Assembly (NCBI GenBank): GCA_902806575.1
Contig: CADCXD010000004.1
Coordinates: 1,364,001-1,428,000 of the forward strand
DNA length: 64,000 nt
Direction: 5' to 3'
Source of the DNA: Jackrogersella multiformis
Lineage: Eukaryota > Ascomycota > Sordariomycetes > Xylariales > Hypoxylaceae
This document shows positions 1-11,658 of the stretch, piece after piece. The translations under genes and the position numbers were made by a program. Position 1 is the stretch's first letter; each line of letters begins with the position of its first letter. The notes beneath the pieces are model-generated. The model was not told where the DNA came from. It saw only the letters and a program-made list of their open reading frames with translations, and ran no database searches.

Positions 1-1345
1 TCGGAGTTGCGTGGCCGTCTTAGTAAGGTAATGGACCGACTTTTCATCCTTAATGCGGTCCAGCCGAGATAAAAGCGATGAAAAGAGAAAACCGGGCGTT
101 GCGAATTTGCGGTACAAGCACAGGAAAATATCTAAGAAATTGTTGTCTGACCTAGACATTTTATGAGCAACAAGACGATCCACCAACTCGTCGAAAGGAA
201 CCCCGATTCTCCTAGGCGGGCGCTCAAATACAGATTCGTCGCTCCGCTGCAGCAAAGGTATATCATCGGAGTATCTCATAGACTCCGCGTCCGAATCCTC
301 AATGTCAAGGAACGAGGAGGCATTCTGAGAACGATCCAGCCTAATGCCCGGAGTGCGGAGCATACTAGAAACGGTTTGGCCGGAATCGTCTTCCATGGTG
401 TCTGGAAATTGGCCCGTCATATGGGTCCCTGTGTAATCGACCCGCGGTGATCTTGCAGAGCGGTAGTCCGTTCCTGGCTGGGCCGGGAAGCCTCGAAGCA
501 ACGACATATCCGAACTAGCGCGGCTATGTTTACTATGTTGACTTAGCGGCCGTGCGTTTGTTGATTCTAGTTGGCTATCAAGATGAGCAGCTGAAGCAGC
601 TCTGCGCCTCGAACCTGTCCCCTCCGCACTCTCCGCTTCTGTAGACTATAGTTAGCGGGGATAGAGAGGGAAAAAAGCAACAAGCTGGTCTCCGCTCATG
701 TTGCGAATAATATTCATAACACTATTAAACTAGTGCTTACCCTGTCTTTGCAATACTAGTGCTTTAAGGAGCGTAGATAAAGCTATCCTCGCGCTCTCTG
801 GTTTACTTACGGACGTTTTGAAAGTTGCAAGGCAAGATTGACAGGCTGCGGCAACTGCCTCAGTATCAATATGTCTCGAGCTCTCTGGGTTGTCGCACTT
901 CGTTGCGACGAGGACCGCTGGCAATGATGTATTCACGAGAGCATCTATCCAGTTTAGTCTTTGTCTAGCTTATAGAGTACATGCGCAGTGGCGCATAAGA
1001 CCACTTACTGAGGGTCTGAGGCAACTCTATGATGCTTTCTCTGTTCATGACATCGTATAAGAGCAACACGCCATTCACGCTAGGTACGATGGCACCGCCC
1101 ATCTGTTTCGGCCACTTGATTTGGCGATCGGGATCCACGTCGAAGTATTCGAGATCCAACTCAAAAAGGGTAACAGCGTAAGGGACATTGTCGATGTTAA
1201 TGCGTGCTGTAGTGGGATTAGGGCCCGGAACGCGTGGTAGGGACATCGCCTTTTGTATGAAGTGGGATTTGCCGACTCCATTGGCGCCTATGACACATAT
1301 GTTGATGCTCTCCATGATGTCAAAAGCATATGACCAAGCATGCAC
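1..1345 (-). CDS. Ras-like GTPase domain fused to RasGEF (partial, 3' end outside window)
   Basis: Exons on the minus strand: 1345-1009, 944-741 and 638 to beyond position 1. Both introns have GT..AG ends and keep the frame; intron 1 (64 nt) contains a CTAAAC branch site. The N-terminus is a Ras-like P-loop domain: GANGVGKS is the phosphate loop, and TKCD is the guanine-specificity motif near 885. After a polar linker, exon 3 encodes a helical segment (VDRLVAHKMSRSDNNFLDIF, then LYRKFATPGFLF) typical of the RasGEF N-terminal (REM) domain of Cdc25/Sos-type exchange factors. The catalytic Cdc25 domain should lie beyond the left edge. By family knowledge such proteins load Ras GTPases with GTP. 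The switch-II DxxG motif is not evident in the GTPase part, so it may be regulatory rather than a working GTPase. An alternative start is 1315. The domain calls are firm; the exact role is inferred. Confidence 0.82.
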
Positions 1346-4300
1346 AGCCGAGTATTAGGATCATGTATAGTTAGCAACTCGATGTGTAGAGTTGACGAAG
1401 ATGGCATCACCGAAGAGGTCTCATGGCTATAGTGGTATGTCGTCTTCTTCTGAAGGTTGGTTTGTTTCGTTTATGGTATATATATATATATATATCGAGA
1501 GGCAAAGTTCGAAATGGGAATCGACGACGAGAGCTCTGAAGGAATCCTAAGGAGGCGGGGAATCAAGGGATATATGTATTTCTAGCTAGAATTGCTAGTA
1601 GTCGATCGTATATGATAAAGTCGCCCTCGGGAGGGATAGAAAGTATTAAAGGATATGGAGGATAAATCTATAAAAATCGGTTGCTATGAACTGTTCATGT
1701 AGTTTTTTTCTAGGCTCGGTCGCTTGTGTCGCCCTCGAGTCAACTGGTTTAATAGGATTTAACCTCTGTCTCGATAAAAGAAGGCCGCTGCGAATTATCG
1801 TGTGATGTTACACACCCGTTGCAGTTTAGGCAAGTTGATTGATAAACCGGTGTAACGGTATACTAAAGATGCTTATGGAAAGTCGGACAATTGACGAAGC
1901 GGGATGCGCGAGAGGTGGCTTCACCGATATGAGCGCGAAGAGAGTATATCGACTAGACGAATGGCTGCGTGATCGTTGCGCCGTTCAACCTTAGAGCGCA
2001 GGTATTAATTCACAAAGGCACAGCGTATAGCCATAGGACCAAATCGGCAAATCGATACTAGCACGACAGTCCCTTGTACACGTAGGTCGGCCGTAGTAGA
2101 GTCTAATAAAGCTTCGATCGCAAAAGCTTGAAATAATAAAAAATCCGCTTGCTAACCATCAGCAGCCGTGCCGACGAGTTGATAAGAGTTAGGGGGGAGA
2201 ATGATGAAGGACGTTGAAGAAAGTAATGAATGACCAGGTAATAGTGTTTGGTGTAGAGGTGATAATGCTAAGTGGAGGTTGTCTTCGAATGCGACGTCGA
2301 GGGGCCAACGGTCAAGTGTCAAGGTTAAGAGCAGAATTATCCGGTTGCGGGATGAACATTTAATTGATACCCCCTCAGCTGAAGATTAAGCGACGAGACC
2401 CTGTAATATATGGATACATTCTAACAATCTCATCCATGGATGTTCCTTCCCATCGCCTTGGGTTGTATATATACATACCCACGGACTTACCTAGGTAAAT
2501 AATACACATCCCGTGCATACGAGTGCCTAAGGTGATCAATGTACATACACCTATCTGGTGGTAGCTCATAATGTACCTTGAATGTACACTCCAACTCCTT
2601 CCCCAACTTATAAGTTACGACAGAAGCTTTCCAAGGTTTAGGCCTAAGCCTAGGCATGTATCTACGAATTGTACATACCCCTGCATCGAAACTGAGCAAT
2701 TACAGTCTTGGGTTAAGAAATTCTTCTTATTTCAAGATGTAAATTTCAATACCTAATCCAATGCTACCTAGGTACCTCCTAATACCTATATTAATATCGG
2801 TAGGATAGCCGCAATAAGCAATCATAACCGTCAGTTTTATGTTTATCCCATGATATATCAGATCTACTATGTAAAGCTAACTTCAAACAAAGCTGAGATT
2901 CGCCCAATCCTATTAATGTTTCCTATGAGCTTCATATCTTAATCCGAACCGTCTGCCGTACAATAGGGGAACCCCCTTCAAATGTAAACGGATGTAAAAA
3001 GCCGGCGGCTACTGAACACCAACCCACAACCAGCCTGCTCCCGGTTTATCTTGATTGCCATTTCAGGCCAATCATATATCTTCAAGTTATGTTAGCACAT
3101 GTAGCCTCTCATCCTTTCAAGAAAGCTCCTCATACACACGTGGGTTACTTAACCAATAGGCGTTGCCCCTCGACGTCTTCCAATTCCCGCGCACCTACGC
3201 CAAACATCAACGCCAGCGAATATATCTCTTCTATAAAGCTACGTACTACCTATGTACTTACCTAGGTAGGTATGTACGTACTACAGTCTCATGCAGGGCC
3301 GTAGGAAACAGTTATAACGAACCTTGCTATACGATACCGTAAAAAAACCAATCAAGCGAACATCTATCGATGTTAGTTTCTTCCTACGGTTTAGATAATC
3401 GAACGATTTTTCTCTTAATCATGCACACTATTTGGATTTAGCCTTAGGTAGGTACCTACACTAGTGTAAGTAAGCTTTTAATTCGGAGATTTAATGGGAA
3501 AGTCCGTCTATTAATAAGTTACTCTAGCCACAACTAGGATTTATTTCCGATAATCATCCAAATAATCTCTAACTAAAATGGTTGTGGATGTTTGGGATGA
3601 AAACCACAGAAGCAACCCAATTGGTCTCCCCTCGTGGCTAGTTACAGGTTGCTTACTGTCGTACTTGAGGTGATATTAAAGGCCAATACGAAACTTGGGT
3701 CGATTTATGTCGGGTAGATCCTTTTGATAAGAACTAGCTAACGCAAGTTTATTATATTTTGATAGGCACGTGAGACGGCTTAAGTAGATTGGGATATGAT
3801 TCTATAAGCTTTGTAAGATCCTCGGTATAGACAATTACAAACAGGGATATTAATAGCAGGGAGTGATGTTTTTCAGCACCTACCCTTAACATACCTAAAC
3901 AAGAATGAACATAAAGGTATATGTAAACTTGTACAAGATAAACTATATAATGGGACAGACTTATGAGGCTCGACTTGGGATCATCAAGGCTTTATATGTT
4001 ACTCAGATAGATACAGCTATTCCTTTCGAGTTGATTGTTGACTGATTACTCTAGTAACAATGTCGAGAGGTACATTTTATATCTCTAATAGATGTAGAGC
4101 ATAATAGAAAAGGATGACTTGGTGGTCTCCTTAAGGGGCTTTGGGGTTAACTGTGCGACTACAGCTTAGAGAAGAAAAATCGAAGGGGCAAACCACCATT
4201 ATAAAGGCCGTGGTTGAGCAAAGGCCGATGGAGAGTACAAGTGTAATTCTAGCATTTGACAATGCATGTACATATGTGAACCTATTTAAACGCCGGAGCT

Positions 4301-5651
4301 GCGAGTATTCTGCCCAAAAGACTGCTGGATCAATATGACTAACTTAAGAACACTAACGGCGTCAAAATACTTATTTCCATCGAAGTGTTCATAGTTTTAA
4401 ACGAACGAGCATTTCATGGCTAGTCTTAAGCGACCTGAGCTTGTAGATCACGGGTGGTAGCATATAGTCATAGCAGCGTTATCTTTACCTACTCGGTAAA
4501 GGTAGATATTCACAGCAGAACAGTACCTAGATACTCATATATATATTTCCATCCTTGCTCGCTTATACATACTTTCATGGGACGTGTCCAACTATAGGCT
4601 GCCTAGGTACATATATTCCCACAATGACCCAATGGACGGGATAGTCTAGTGTTAGCCTTAGGTGTCATCTGATATCTTCCGTCCAATGGCTTCAGGACTA
4701 ACTAGACTCTTGTATACCTACCTAAAGTATGTAAGTCGATAGACACAAAGTTGAATTTTGAGGCTTAATGTAGGTTTGCTAATAATGTTTCAAATGCCGA
4801 AGCCAAGAAATCAGCGAGAGAAGCTTACCTTCAGGCCGATAAATATATAAGCCACCTACAGGTAGATAGGTAGGTTAGGAAAAAGGTAACCCTTAGTGAT
4901 TATTTCGTGATTGAGTATTAGATACCTAGGTACCTAGGTAGTAGTATAGAAGAATTGGTGAACTTACCCCTTTTCCTGTGGCTTTGCAGCCCAGGGGCAT
5001 CATGCGAAAGAAAGATCGCAAACTTATTTTACTACCACCAAAGAAATTCGGATATGCCTGGCAGCCTTCTAATCAATATTGTTGATCAAGATGTATGTAT
5101 TCAAGGCGTATTCAATCTGTATTCATGCTGCAGTAATTTTGCTCGTCAAACCTTGGAATTCGGATAGCCGCAGTGGCTGAACAACAAAGGCACCGTCTGA
5201 TATCTACCTAGGTAGGTATCTGCTGCACATGCATGTGCATCTGATATCTCATGTGCGCACAGTCGAGGCTGTTTGTTATTGTATTCAATTGCGTAGCACA
5301 GATCTCCCTGGCGATGTGAAGCATATTTTAACCCCGCGATTCCCTTTAATTGAGAGTTGACGACAGATAGTTTGGTGGTTACTACCGGTACTCTTGATTG
5401 TAGATTCCATTACTTACTTAGAGGTACCTGCTGACCTGAACGTTGTCAACACCTGGCGCTTGCTCCCTCCCTCCTTCCGTCTGAAAACACGACTAACGTT
5501 GTACCTGGCAACGACGCGACTTCCTTGACAGAGTGCGACCCGTGACTTCCTTGACAGAGTTCGACTTGCGACTTCCCAGACAGCCAGACCCTACTTGTAC
5601 CCGACCTACCTATTTATTTTCTTGCACCGTCTTCCAGAAACTTCCCTTACT
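1346..5651. other. Gene-poor, AT-rich intergenic stretch with CCTAGG palindromes
   Basis: About 4.3 kb between the divergent GTPase/RasGEF gene and the DUF726 gene. All reading frames are short, begin mostly at non-ATG codons and match nothing I recognise. The stretch holds a (TA)n run at about 1477-1495 and many CCTAGG-centred palindromes, for example near 2770, 3260, 3450, 4600, 4925 and 5205. It must contain both promoters. I see no transposon ends or long repeats. Confidence 0.6.
1477..1495. repeat. (TA)n microsatellite
   Basis: A run of about nine TA units lies some 130 bases upstream of the GTPase/RasGEF start codon. It could act as a TATA-like promoter element, but that is a guess from position only. 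Confidence 0.8.
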
Positions 5652-8007
5652 ATGGAACTTTCACACAATTATTCTAGTTCTTCAGATGAGGAAGACGACA
5701 ACATGCCACGCAACAACAACACCCGAGGGCATCCGCCCAAACGTGCTGAGCTTGACTTGAGTGCTGTCTTCGATCTGGAGCAGAAATTCCAATACCAGCG
5801 ACTCATCACTGGTATTGCGGATGACATGCAGAAGCGAATAGGTGAGAACTTCGACAACGTGACTCTTCAACATGCCTCGGAGAACCAAGGAGTCACTCCA
5901 CCCAGACCACGATACTGTCTCATCCCTCACCCAAACAACGAGAAATACCGTCATTTGTTCACTGACCCAGAGCCTGCCCGCACCAACGGCCTTAAACCTG
6001 AGAAGCGCGAGAGACGTGAGAGGCGTGACGAGAACAACCCTGAGTGGGTACTCCCCAACTCTACAGACGAACTCCAAGAGATGTACGGCAAGACCGACGA
6101 CGAGAAATTACTCGAAAGCGTGAGCGAGCAGAAACGAGATGTCCTTGCCCACTTCAACAAATGGCGCGTAATTCTAGTGAAGCGTTTTGGGGATATCGTC
6201 GTCAGGAGTGGTGGAGCCACCAGCAACGTCGGTGGCCAACAGTCCTACAATCCAGGCAATGCCAGCAGACGGCCAGGCCATGCCGCAAGAGGACGGCAAC
6301 CAGTTCCCAGTGGTAAGTCCTTCTCCCGGAGGTTGACCCAATAATAAACAGCAAATCTAGTTTTTGACTCATCTTCTGATGCCTCCATTTATCCAGCTGC
6401 AACCCCTTGAATTTTCTCTCTTTCACGTTGATACGATCGATAGAAACTAACTTCAAGTCCCAGTACCCATCACGCCCACCGACATCACACCTAGTGAAAA
6501 TTCCACTGACATCGCTTGTGCACTTGTCAAAGCCTACCCACCGACCGCTACGCCTCTCAGAGAGTGCCCTAAGAAGAAACGCGCTTTGATAATGCATTTG
6601 ACGTTCTTGATATTGCTTGGGATGGACCAATATTCCTTGTATTCAAGGCTCCTACTCGTCAGACTAGCTTCTTCATTGAACGTCCCCATGTGGGTTCTTC
6701 TACAAGACGAGGTCAGAGTTTCTCAAGCTTTTTCGAAGATCATAGTTGGCATCCCCGTGGAAGAGATTGCCCAAAGACGAGCAGAAGAGGCTCGAAGCAC
6801 CCGACGCTGGAGACCGGGTATGGCCAACGCAGCTTTGGGCGGAACCACTTGCACACTTGCGGCCCCCCTCGTTGAAGCTGGAATTGGTACCGTGTTTGAA
6901 GGCAGCATGGGAATCAGCGCAGCTGAGACAGCTGGGATACTAGGTCCCGTAAATGAGAGCACCGTCGTTGTTGGCACCTTGTTCGGTCTGTATGGAGCTC
7001 GACAAGGCAGCAAAACAATTGAAGGCTATAGAAAGGATATCCAGGATTTCGGCATGATACCCTTGCACGGAACGGACACATCTGAGCTTATCGACCCCAA
7101 GGACGTGCCTGCTGTAGACCGCAGAATGCGAGTTACAATCGGAATCACTAGCTTGGTCGGTCCTCAAGGCGACTTTCTTGACCCCTGGAGAGCTCTGGGT
7201 CAGCAGAACGAGTCATACGTCATGAGATGGGAATTGGATGCTTTGAGGAAGATTGTCGTATCGCTCGAGACAGTCGCGCAGGTCTCGACCTGGCATGACG
7301 CAATGGAGGAGATGCATTCGAGACCTGGTAAGAAGTCGTCGTCCTGTTTACCCGAGCATATACTAATTCGTATTCTAGTGTTCGACAGGCTGACGCATTC
7401 TATGTGGCCGGTCGGTCTCGTGAAGCTCAGCAAGGTCATCGAGAATCCTTGGTGTATTGGGATGGTCCGAGCGGAGAAGGCAGGTGGTGCGTTGGCCGAA
7501 GTTCTCATGAACCGACTTTACGGAGAGAGAACCGTTTCTCTGATAGGTTATGGTCTTGGGGCTCGCGTCATTTATGCCTGCCTAATGAGTCTGGCCGAGA
7601 AACGAGCTTTCGGACTCGTGGAGAACGTTGTCATCATGGGCGCCCCGTGCCCTTCCGAAGTTCGGATCTGGTCATCGATGAGATCAGTGGTTGCGGGCAG
7701 GTTCGTCAACGTCTATTCTAAGAACGACTACATGCTAGCATTCTTCTATCGAAGCTGCAACTGGATATACGGCGTTGCTGGCTTGTCGCGCATTGAGGGT
7801 GTACCGAACATCCAAAACTTCGAGGCGAGCGAGATAGTGACCAACCACCTTCAGTACGGCTACCTCGTCGGCAGTGTCCTAAAGAGGATCGGTTGGGAGG
7901 ACATTGACAATACCCAGGTTGTCATGCAACAAGACAGGCTAAGCGAGTTGATGAGTCTCGAGAAGCGACTCGCACAAGAACGCGAAGCCCGCCGTAAATG
8001 GTCGTGA
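5652..8007 (+). CDS. DUF726 / TMCO4-family alpha/beta-hydrolase-fold protein
   Basis: Exons 5652-6312, 6458-7327 and 7379-8007 give 719 residues. The ATG at 5652 has A at -3 and G at +4. Residues 1-220 are polar and charged. From about residue 265 the sequence follows the DUF726 family: a helical region, glycine-rich hydrophobic helices (AALGG...APLVEAGIG, VVVGTLFGLYG), then the hydrolase core ending in RSVVAGRFVNVYSKNDYML. Family members include human TMCO4 and yeast YFL034W. The nucleophile-elbow motif, usually GFSLG in this family, reads GYGLG (residues 567-571), so serine is replaced by glycine at 569 and hydrolase activity is doubtful. The last intron is 51 nt, a multiple of three without a stop, so a naive ORF reads through it; GTAAG, TACTAAT and TTCTAG mark it as an intron. 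The family call is strong; the function is unknown. Confidence 0.85.
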
Positions 8008-8337
8008 TGGAGAGGAAGCGGCAAGGGATGAGTGTATGTCCGAGACTACGGAGGCGATACTCGGTATTTCTAGTTTTAGGAGGCGATATTGACTAGTTGA
8101 GTCCATAGCATAAGTTCGTTCTGTAGTACATGACGAGGGGTTTGTAGGCTATTGAGGACTGCCCTGCAAGGAGATGATTCTAAGCATGGTTCCCGATAGG
8201 AAGCAGACGGACTAGGGTATGATAGCTAGGGCAGCATACTCTCAGAGTCTTGGACGTTTGTACTTACAGTTCACGATAATTGCACATGATATACTATTAA
8301 GTCTTTTCTTGCATTCCCTGCTGTGACTTCATCCTGC
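8008..8337. other. Convergent 3' flanks of the DUF726 gene and GTA3
   Basis: About 330 bases between two converging stop codons. I see no gene; it presumably holds both 3' UTRs. Confidence 0.6.
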
Positions 8338-8988
8338 CTACGTTGACGTTGATGACCCAGTCCTAACAACGAAATATCGACCCGCCGTCTCGCTAACACC
8401 GCCGAGCACATCCCAGCCTTCTAACCCGGAATCAGCTCTCTCCTCCTCTCGCTGCCCTACTGCCTTTTCAGCTCTCCGCCGCCGCCGTGGCCGGCGCGCG
8501 TGCCCTACCACGTCCTCCTTGTCGAGAGCCTCCCGTAGCTGTTCCAGGCCGATAGTCTGCTCGCACACGCCCTGCGCGGTCTCGTCGCGGATAGCGCGCA
8601 ACGGGGTCACTCCGGCGGTGTCGACCTCGCGGATGGCGCGCACAAAGTGCAGCTGCGACTCGAGCGTCGAGAGCATTTGCGATTGCTCCTCGGGGGACCT
8701 GGGGGCCGGGAGGGCGGAAAGGCAGAGCAGGTGTTGCAGGGTTGTGGGGGTGATGGCAGGTGACGGTGATGATACCGTGGATGAGGTTGGAGGGAGGAGG
8801 GACCGGACGGACCGGACGGACCAGCTGGGCTTGGAGAGGATGGTCTTGAGGTCCTGGGATGAAGGGGGAACTGAGCTTGAGCTTCTCCTGGGGCTGCTCG
8901 TGGATAATGTACGTGGTTGGCGTGTTCGGAGAGATCGGAGGGATCGGCGGAGTGCCGCGCGGCAGTGATTGCATATTGTTGAATCCAT
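8338..8988 (-). CDS. GTA3: Glutamyl-tRNA(Gln) amidotransferase subunit Gta3 (GatC-like, mitochondrial)
   Basis: A single exon of 216 codons. The first 60 residues are rich in Arg and Ser with almost no acidic residues, as expected of a mitochondrial presequence. The middle carries the GatC-like helical pattern (a leucine/alanine-rich helix, LESQLHFVRAIREVDTAGV, then a short PLRAIRDET stretch). The C-terminus has the conserved ...GLEGWDVLGG...GRYFVVRTG ending seen in fungal Gta3 proteins. In the family, this subunit stabilises the mitochondrial GatA-GatB complex that turns Glu-tRNA(Gln) into Gln-tRNA(Gln). The gene is divergent from SEC17. The GC-rich antisense strand gives a long false frame (8519-8968). 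Confidence 0.85.
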   Translation of the reverse strand: MDSTICNHCRAALRRSLRSLRTRQPRTLSTSSPRRSSSSVPPSSQDLKTILSKPSWSVRSVRSLLPPTSSTVSSPSPAITPTTLQHLLCLSALPAPRSPEEQSQMLSTLESQLHFVRAIREVDTAGVTPLRAIRDETAQGVCEQTIGLEQLREALDKEDVVGHARRPRRRRRAEKAVGQREEERADSGLEGWDVLGGVSETAGRYFVVRTGSSTST

Positions 8989-9593
8989 CGTCGTTTATAT
9001 ATGCCTATGTAGGCTGGAGATTGGTCTATAGCTACAGGAGTCACTGAGGGATATGTAGGACGTGAAATATCTTTGATGGGTTGGTTAAAGGATATTTAGT
9101 TTACTGAAAAGGGATGATCCCTGTTAAAGATGAAGTTCTTGAGGCTGAACAAATATATTTGAGTATATTGTACTCAAGATGAATACCGACTATGTATAAC
9201 CCAAGTAATTAAAAGTGAAGGCTCTACTTTTACCTGGAAACTGCTCGTAAGCTCAAGTATTTGCTTCTTGGATTTCGATATGATAGAAAACTGTTTAATT
9301 CTGAAGTTGTTGTGCTTTGTATTAATTGATAAGTAGAGTTTAAAGGTACTTCGCATGTACTTGAGACACGTTGCAAGGGTGCCTTAGATGTGAGACACTG
9401 CGATGTCATAGCTCGAGACTTACCTAACATTGGGTAGCCGCGTCGCAACTCCAAACTCCAAACTGCACTTTCCATACCATCTCCGTTCCTTTGTCATCAA
9501 CGCAAAAGCGAATAGCCAAATTAAAATTCATTGATTTACCACCCCTAACACTTTATTCTTCTTTATACAACAATTCAATAAAACCACATCATC
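8989..9593. other. Divergent promoter region GTA3 / SEC17
   Basis: About 600 AT-rich bases between two divergent start codons. Small frames on the minus strand (9174-9475) look random. It likely carries both promoters and 5' UTRs; no specific site can be named. Confidence 0.55.
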
Positions 9594-10605
9594 ATGGCTG
9601 GAGATCCTCGCGCATTACTGCAGAAGGTCGGATAACTTGCCCCGCCATGTAACCCCCACATCCATTGACACGGCTAACTAACACGAATGGCAAATATAGG
9701 CAGACAAGGCGCTTGCCGGTGCCTCAGGCGGCTTCAGTTTCTTTGGTGGTCGAGAAGACAAATACCAGACTGCGGCAGACCTATATATCGAGGCGGCGAA
9801 TTCCTTCAGGATTCAGAAGATGAACCGGGAGGCTGGCCAGGCGTTCGAAAAGGCGGCTTCCGTGCAGACTAAGCAACTAAACGAACCGGACGATGCCGCA
9901 AACACCCTAGTCGATGCCTTTAAGGTGTACCGGAAAGAGAACCCCGAAGATGCCGTGCGATGTCTCGAGTTCGCTATCACCCAGTACTGCAAGAAGGGAA
10001 ATTTCAGACGCGCAGCGCAGCACAAGGAGAACATGGGTGAAGTCTTCGAGAACGAGGTAGGCGACACGAAGCGTGCGCTCGAGTGCTACGAATCTGCTGC
10101 TGCGTGGTATGATGGAGACAATGCTGCAGCGTAAGAAACCTCTGCCATGTTGGAATGACACGGTGCTCGGAAACTAAATCTACTATCCAGCTTAGCAAAC
10201 AAGCTCTGGCTTAAGGTAGCGGATATCGCTGCCCTCGAAGGCGACTATTACAAATCGATCGAGCAATATGAGAAGGTTGCAGGAGCTTCCATCAACAATA
10301 ACCTTATGCGCTACTCGGTTAAGGATTACTTCCTCAAGGCCGGTATCTGCCACCTAGCCACAGGCGATATGGTCGCCGCGAACCGCGCACTCGAGAAGTA
10401 TCGAGACCTAGACCCGACGTTCCCTAGCACCCGAGAGCACCAGCTGCTCACAGACCTGGCGGGCGCTATCGAGGCAGGCGACCAGGACCAGTTTACGGAC
10501 AAGCTGTTCCAATACGACCAGATGAGCAAGCTTGATAAGTGGAAGACTACGATCCTTGTACGCGTCAAGGGTAACATCGAAGAAGCCGGCGAAGACTTCT
10601 CCTGA
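9594..10605 (+). CDS. SEC17: Alpha-SNAP, vesicular-fusion protein Sec17
   Basis: Exons 9594-9626, 9700-10130 and 10191-10605 give 292 residues, the usual alpha-SNAP length. The N-terminus (MAGDPRALLQKADKALAGAS, then GFSFFGG) and the TPR-like helical repeats (YIEAANSFR, AFEKAASVQTK, CLEFAITQYCKKGNFRRAAQ) are typical. The C-terminal half contains the conserved DKWKTTILVRVK stretch shortly before the stop. Alpha-SNAP binds assembled cis-SNARE complexes and recruits the ATPase NSF/Sec18 to take them apart after fusion, at the cytosolic face of membranes. Intron 1 (73 nt) has a CTAAC branch site; the first exon is only 11 codons. The window also encodes two SNAREs, Vti1 and Bet1, but they are not adjacent. 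The identification is firm. Confidence 0.95.
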
Positions 10606-11658
10606 ACGATCACAGGGCATCAAGGATAAGGAAGAGGGAACACCTCGTAAGGAGAGCTACCCAAAGTTGACGTTTGGATGCATAGATTAAGCAGGAGGTA
10701 ACACAACCTTTCAGATCTTATATGGAGTTATAATTGCGATATTTTAGCTTAGAATATAAGCCGCAAACGCTCGGTTATTATTGTTAAAAACGAAAAACTG
10801 GGGGGTTTTTTTTTTATATAGCTTCAAGTACACACACAGAGGTTAGGTATCGTAGATGCTCGACTCAACTGCTCGCAGGCAGAACCTACCTTCGTGTACG
10901 TGGTATATGTCGGTAGTCTTATCCGGGTTGGCGCCCCAGTACCCATCGTGGGCCGGGCTGTAGGCGGGCTGGGCGCATGGGGCATCATCACAGGTGGTTT
11001 CGTCGTCGTAATATCTATCAACCGACAACTATGAGTTATATCCACTTCTTTACCACGTCGCCGTCATGGCTGAAACTCAGTTCAATTTCAAGATACCTGC
11101 AATGGTTGTCACCGAATTCATAACTTTCCATACCTAGATACGTTGAAGAAGAAGAAAAAAGGTTCGATAGCGTTTTCTTATGTAAATAGAGGGTGTAATA
11201 TGGTTGTTATTTTCTGTAGGCTAAAGTTTAAGCTTCACAGGATTTCACTTTATCCTCTTGATTACGTAACCACCCCACAAGGGAAGGAAAAAGACACAAA
11301 AAAACCATACAACACCGGGAATTCGCTGGTCGTCACCGACCCAACTACTAATCCGGCAGTAGCTAGCTTATCTATGGGAGATCTGACGGGATCCCGAGTA
11401 TTCTAAATCCTATGGTCGTATGTGCTAATGGAAGGTACTAATGCCATTTATATACCTACCACGCAGCCACAGCTGAAATGTGACATTTCAAATGTCTAAG
11501 TGGTGGGGTTCGATAACGATAACATCGATAAGAACGAGATAAGCAAAAAATATCACAAAATTCCTTGGGCTATCCACCATTCACCATACACCATCCACCA
11601 TAATCTTCAACTAATTCGACCATTTACGATTTGCGAATTTCGATTTGCGAATTTTGAA
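10606..11658. other. Intergenic region SEC17 - RRP12
   Basis: About 1 kb holding the SEC17 3' end and RRP12 promoter. A 10-base T run lies near 10807. On the minus strand, 11028-10843 is open and somewhat protein-like (Cys- and Asp-rich) but has no ATG and no convincing upstream exon, so I do not call it a gene. Confidence 0.5.

Noticed and set aside
6573..6745. Alternative frame for the start of DUF726 exon 2
   Set aside because: The other frame continues DUF726 similarity (YSRLLLVRLASSLNVPMWVL) without a frameshift, so the alternative is chance.
8519..8968. 149-codon plus-strand frame opposite GTA3
   Set aside because: It is the antisense of a GC-rich exon whose minus-strand reading is a recognisable Gta3 protein.
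10843..11028. Asp/Cys-rich 61-codon minus-strand frame, and a possible exon (MESYEFGDNHC) just upstream
   Set aside because: No ATG in the frame, no intron of plausible length joins the two pieces, and no homologue is recognised.
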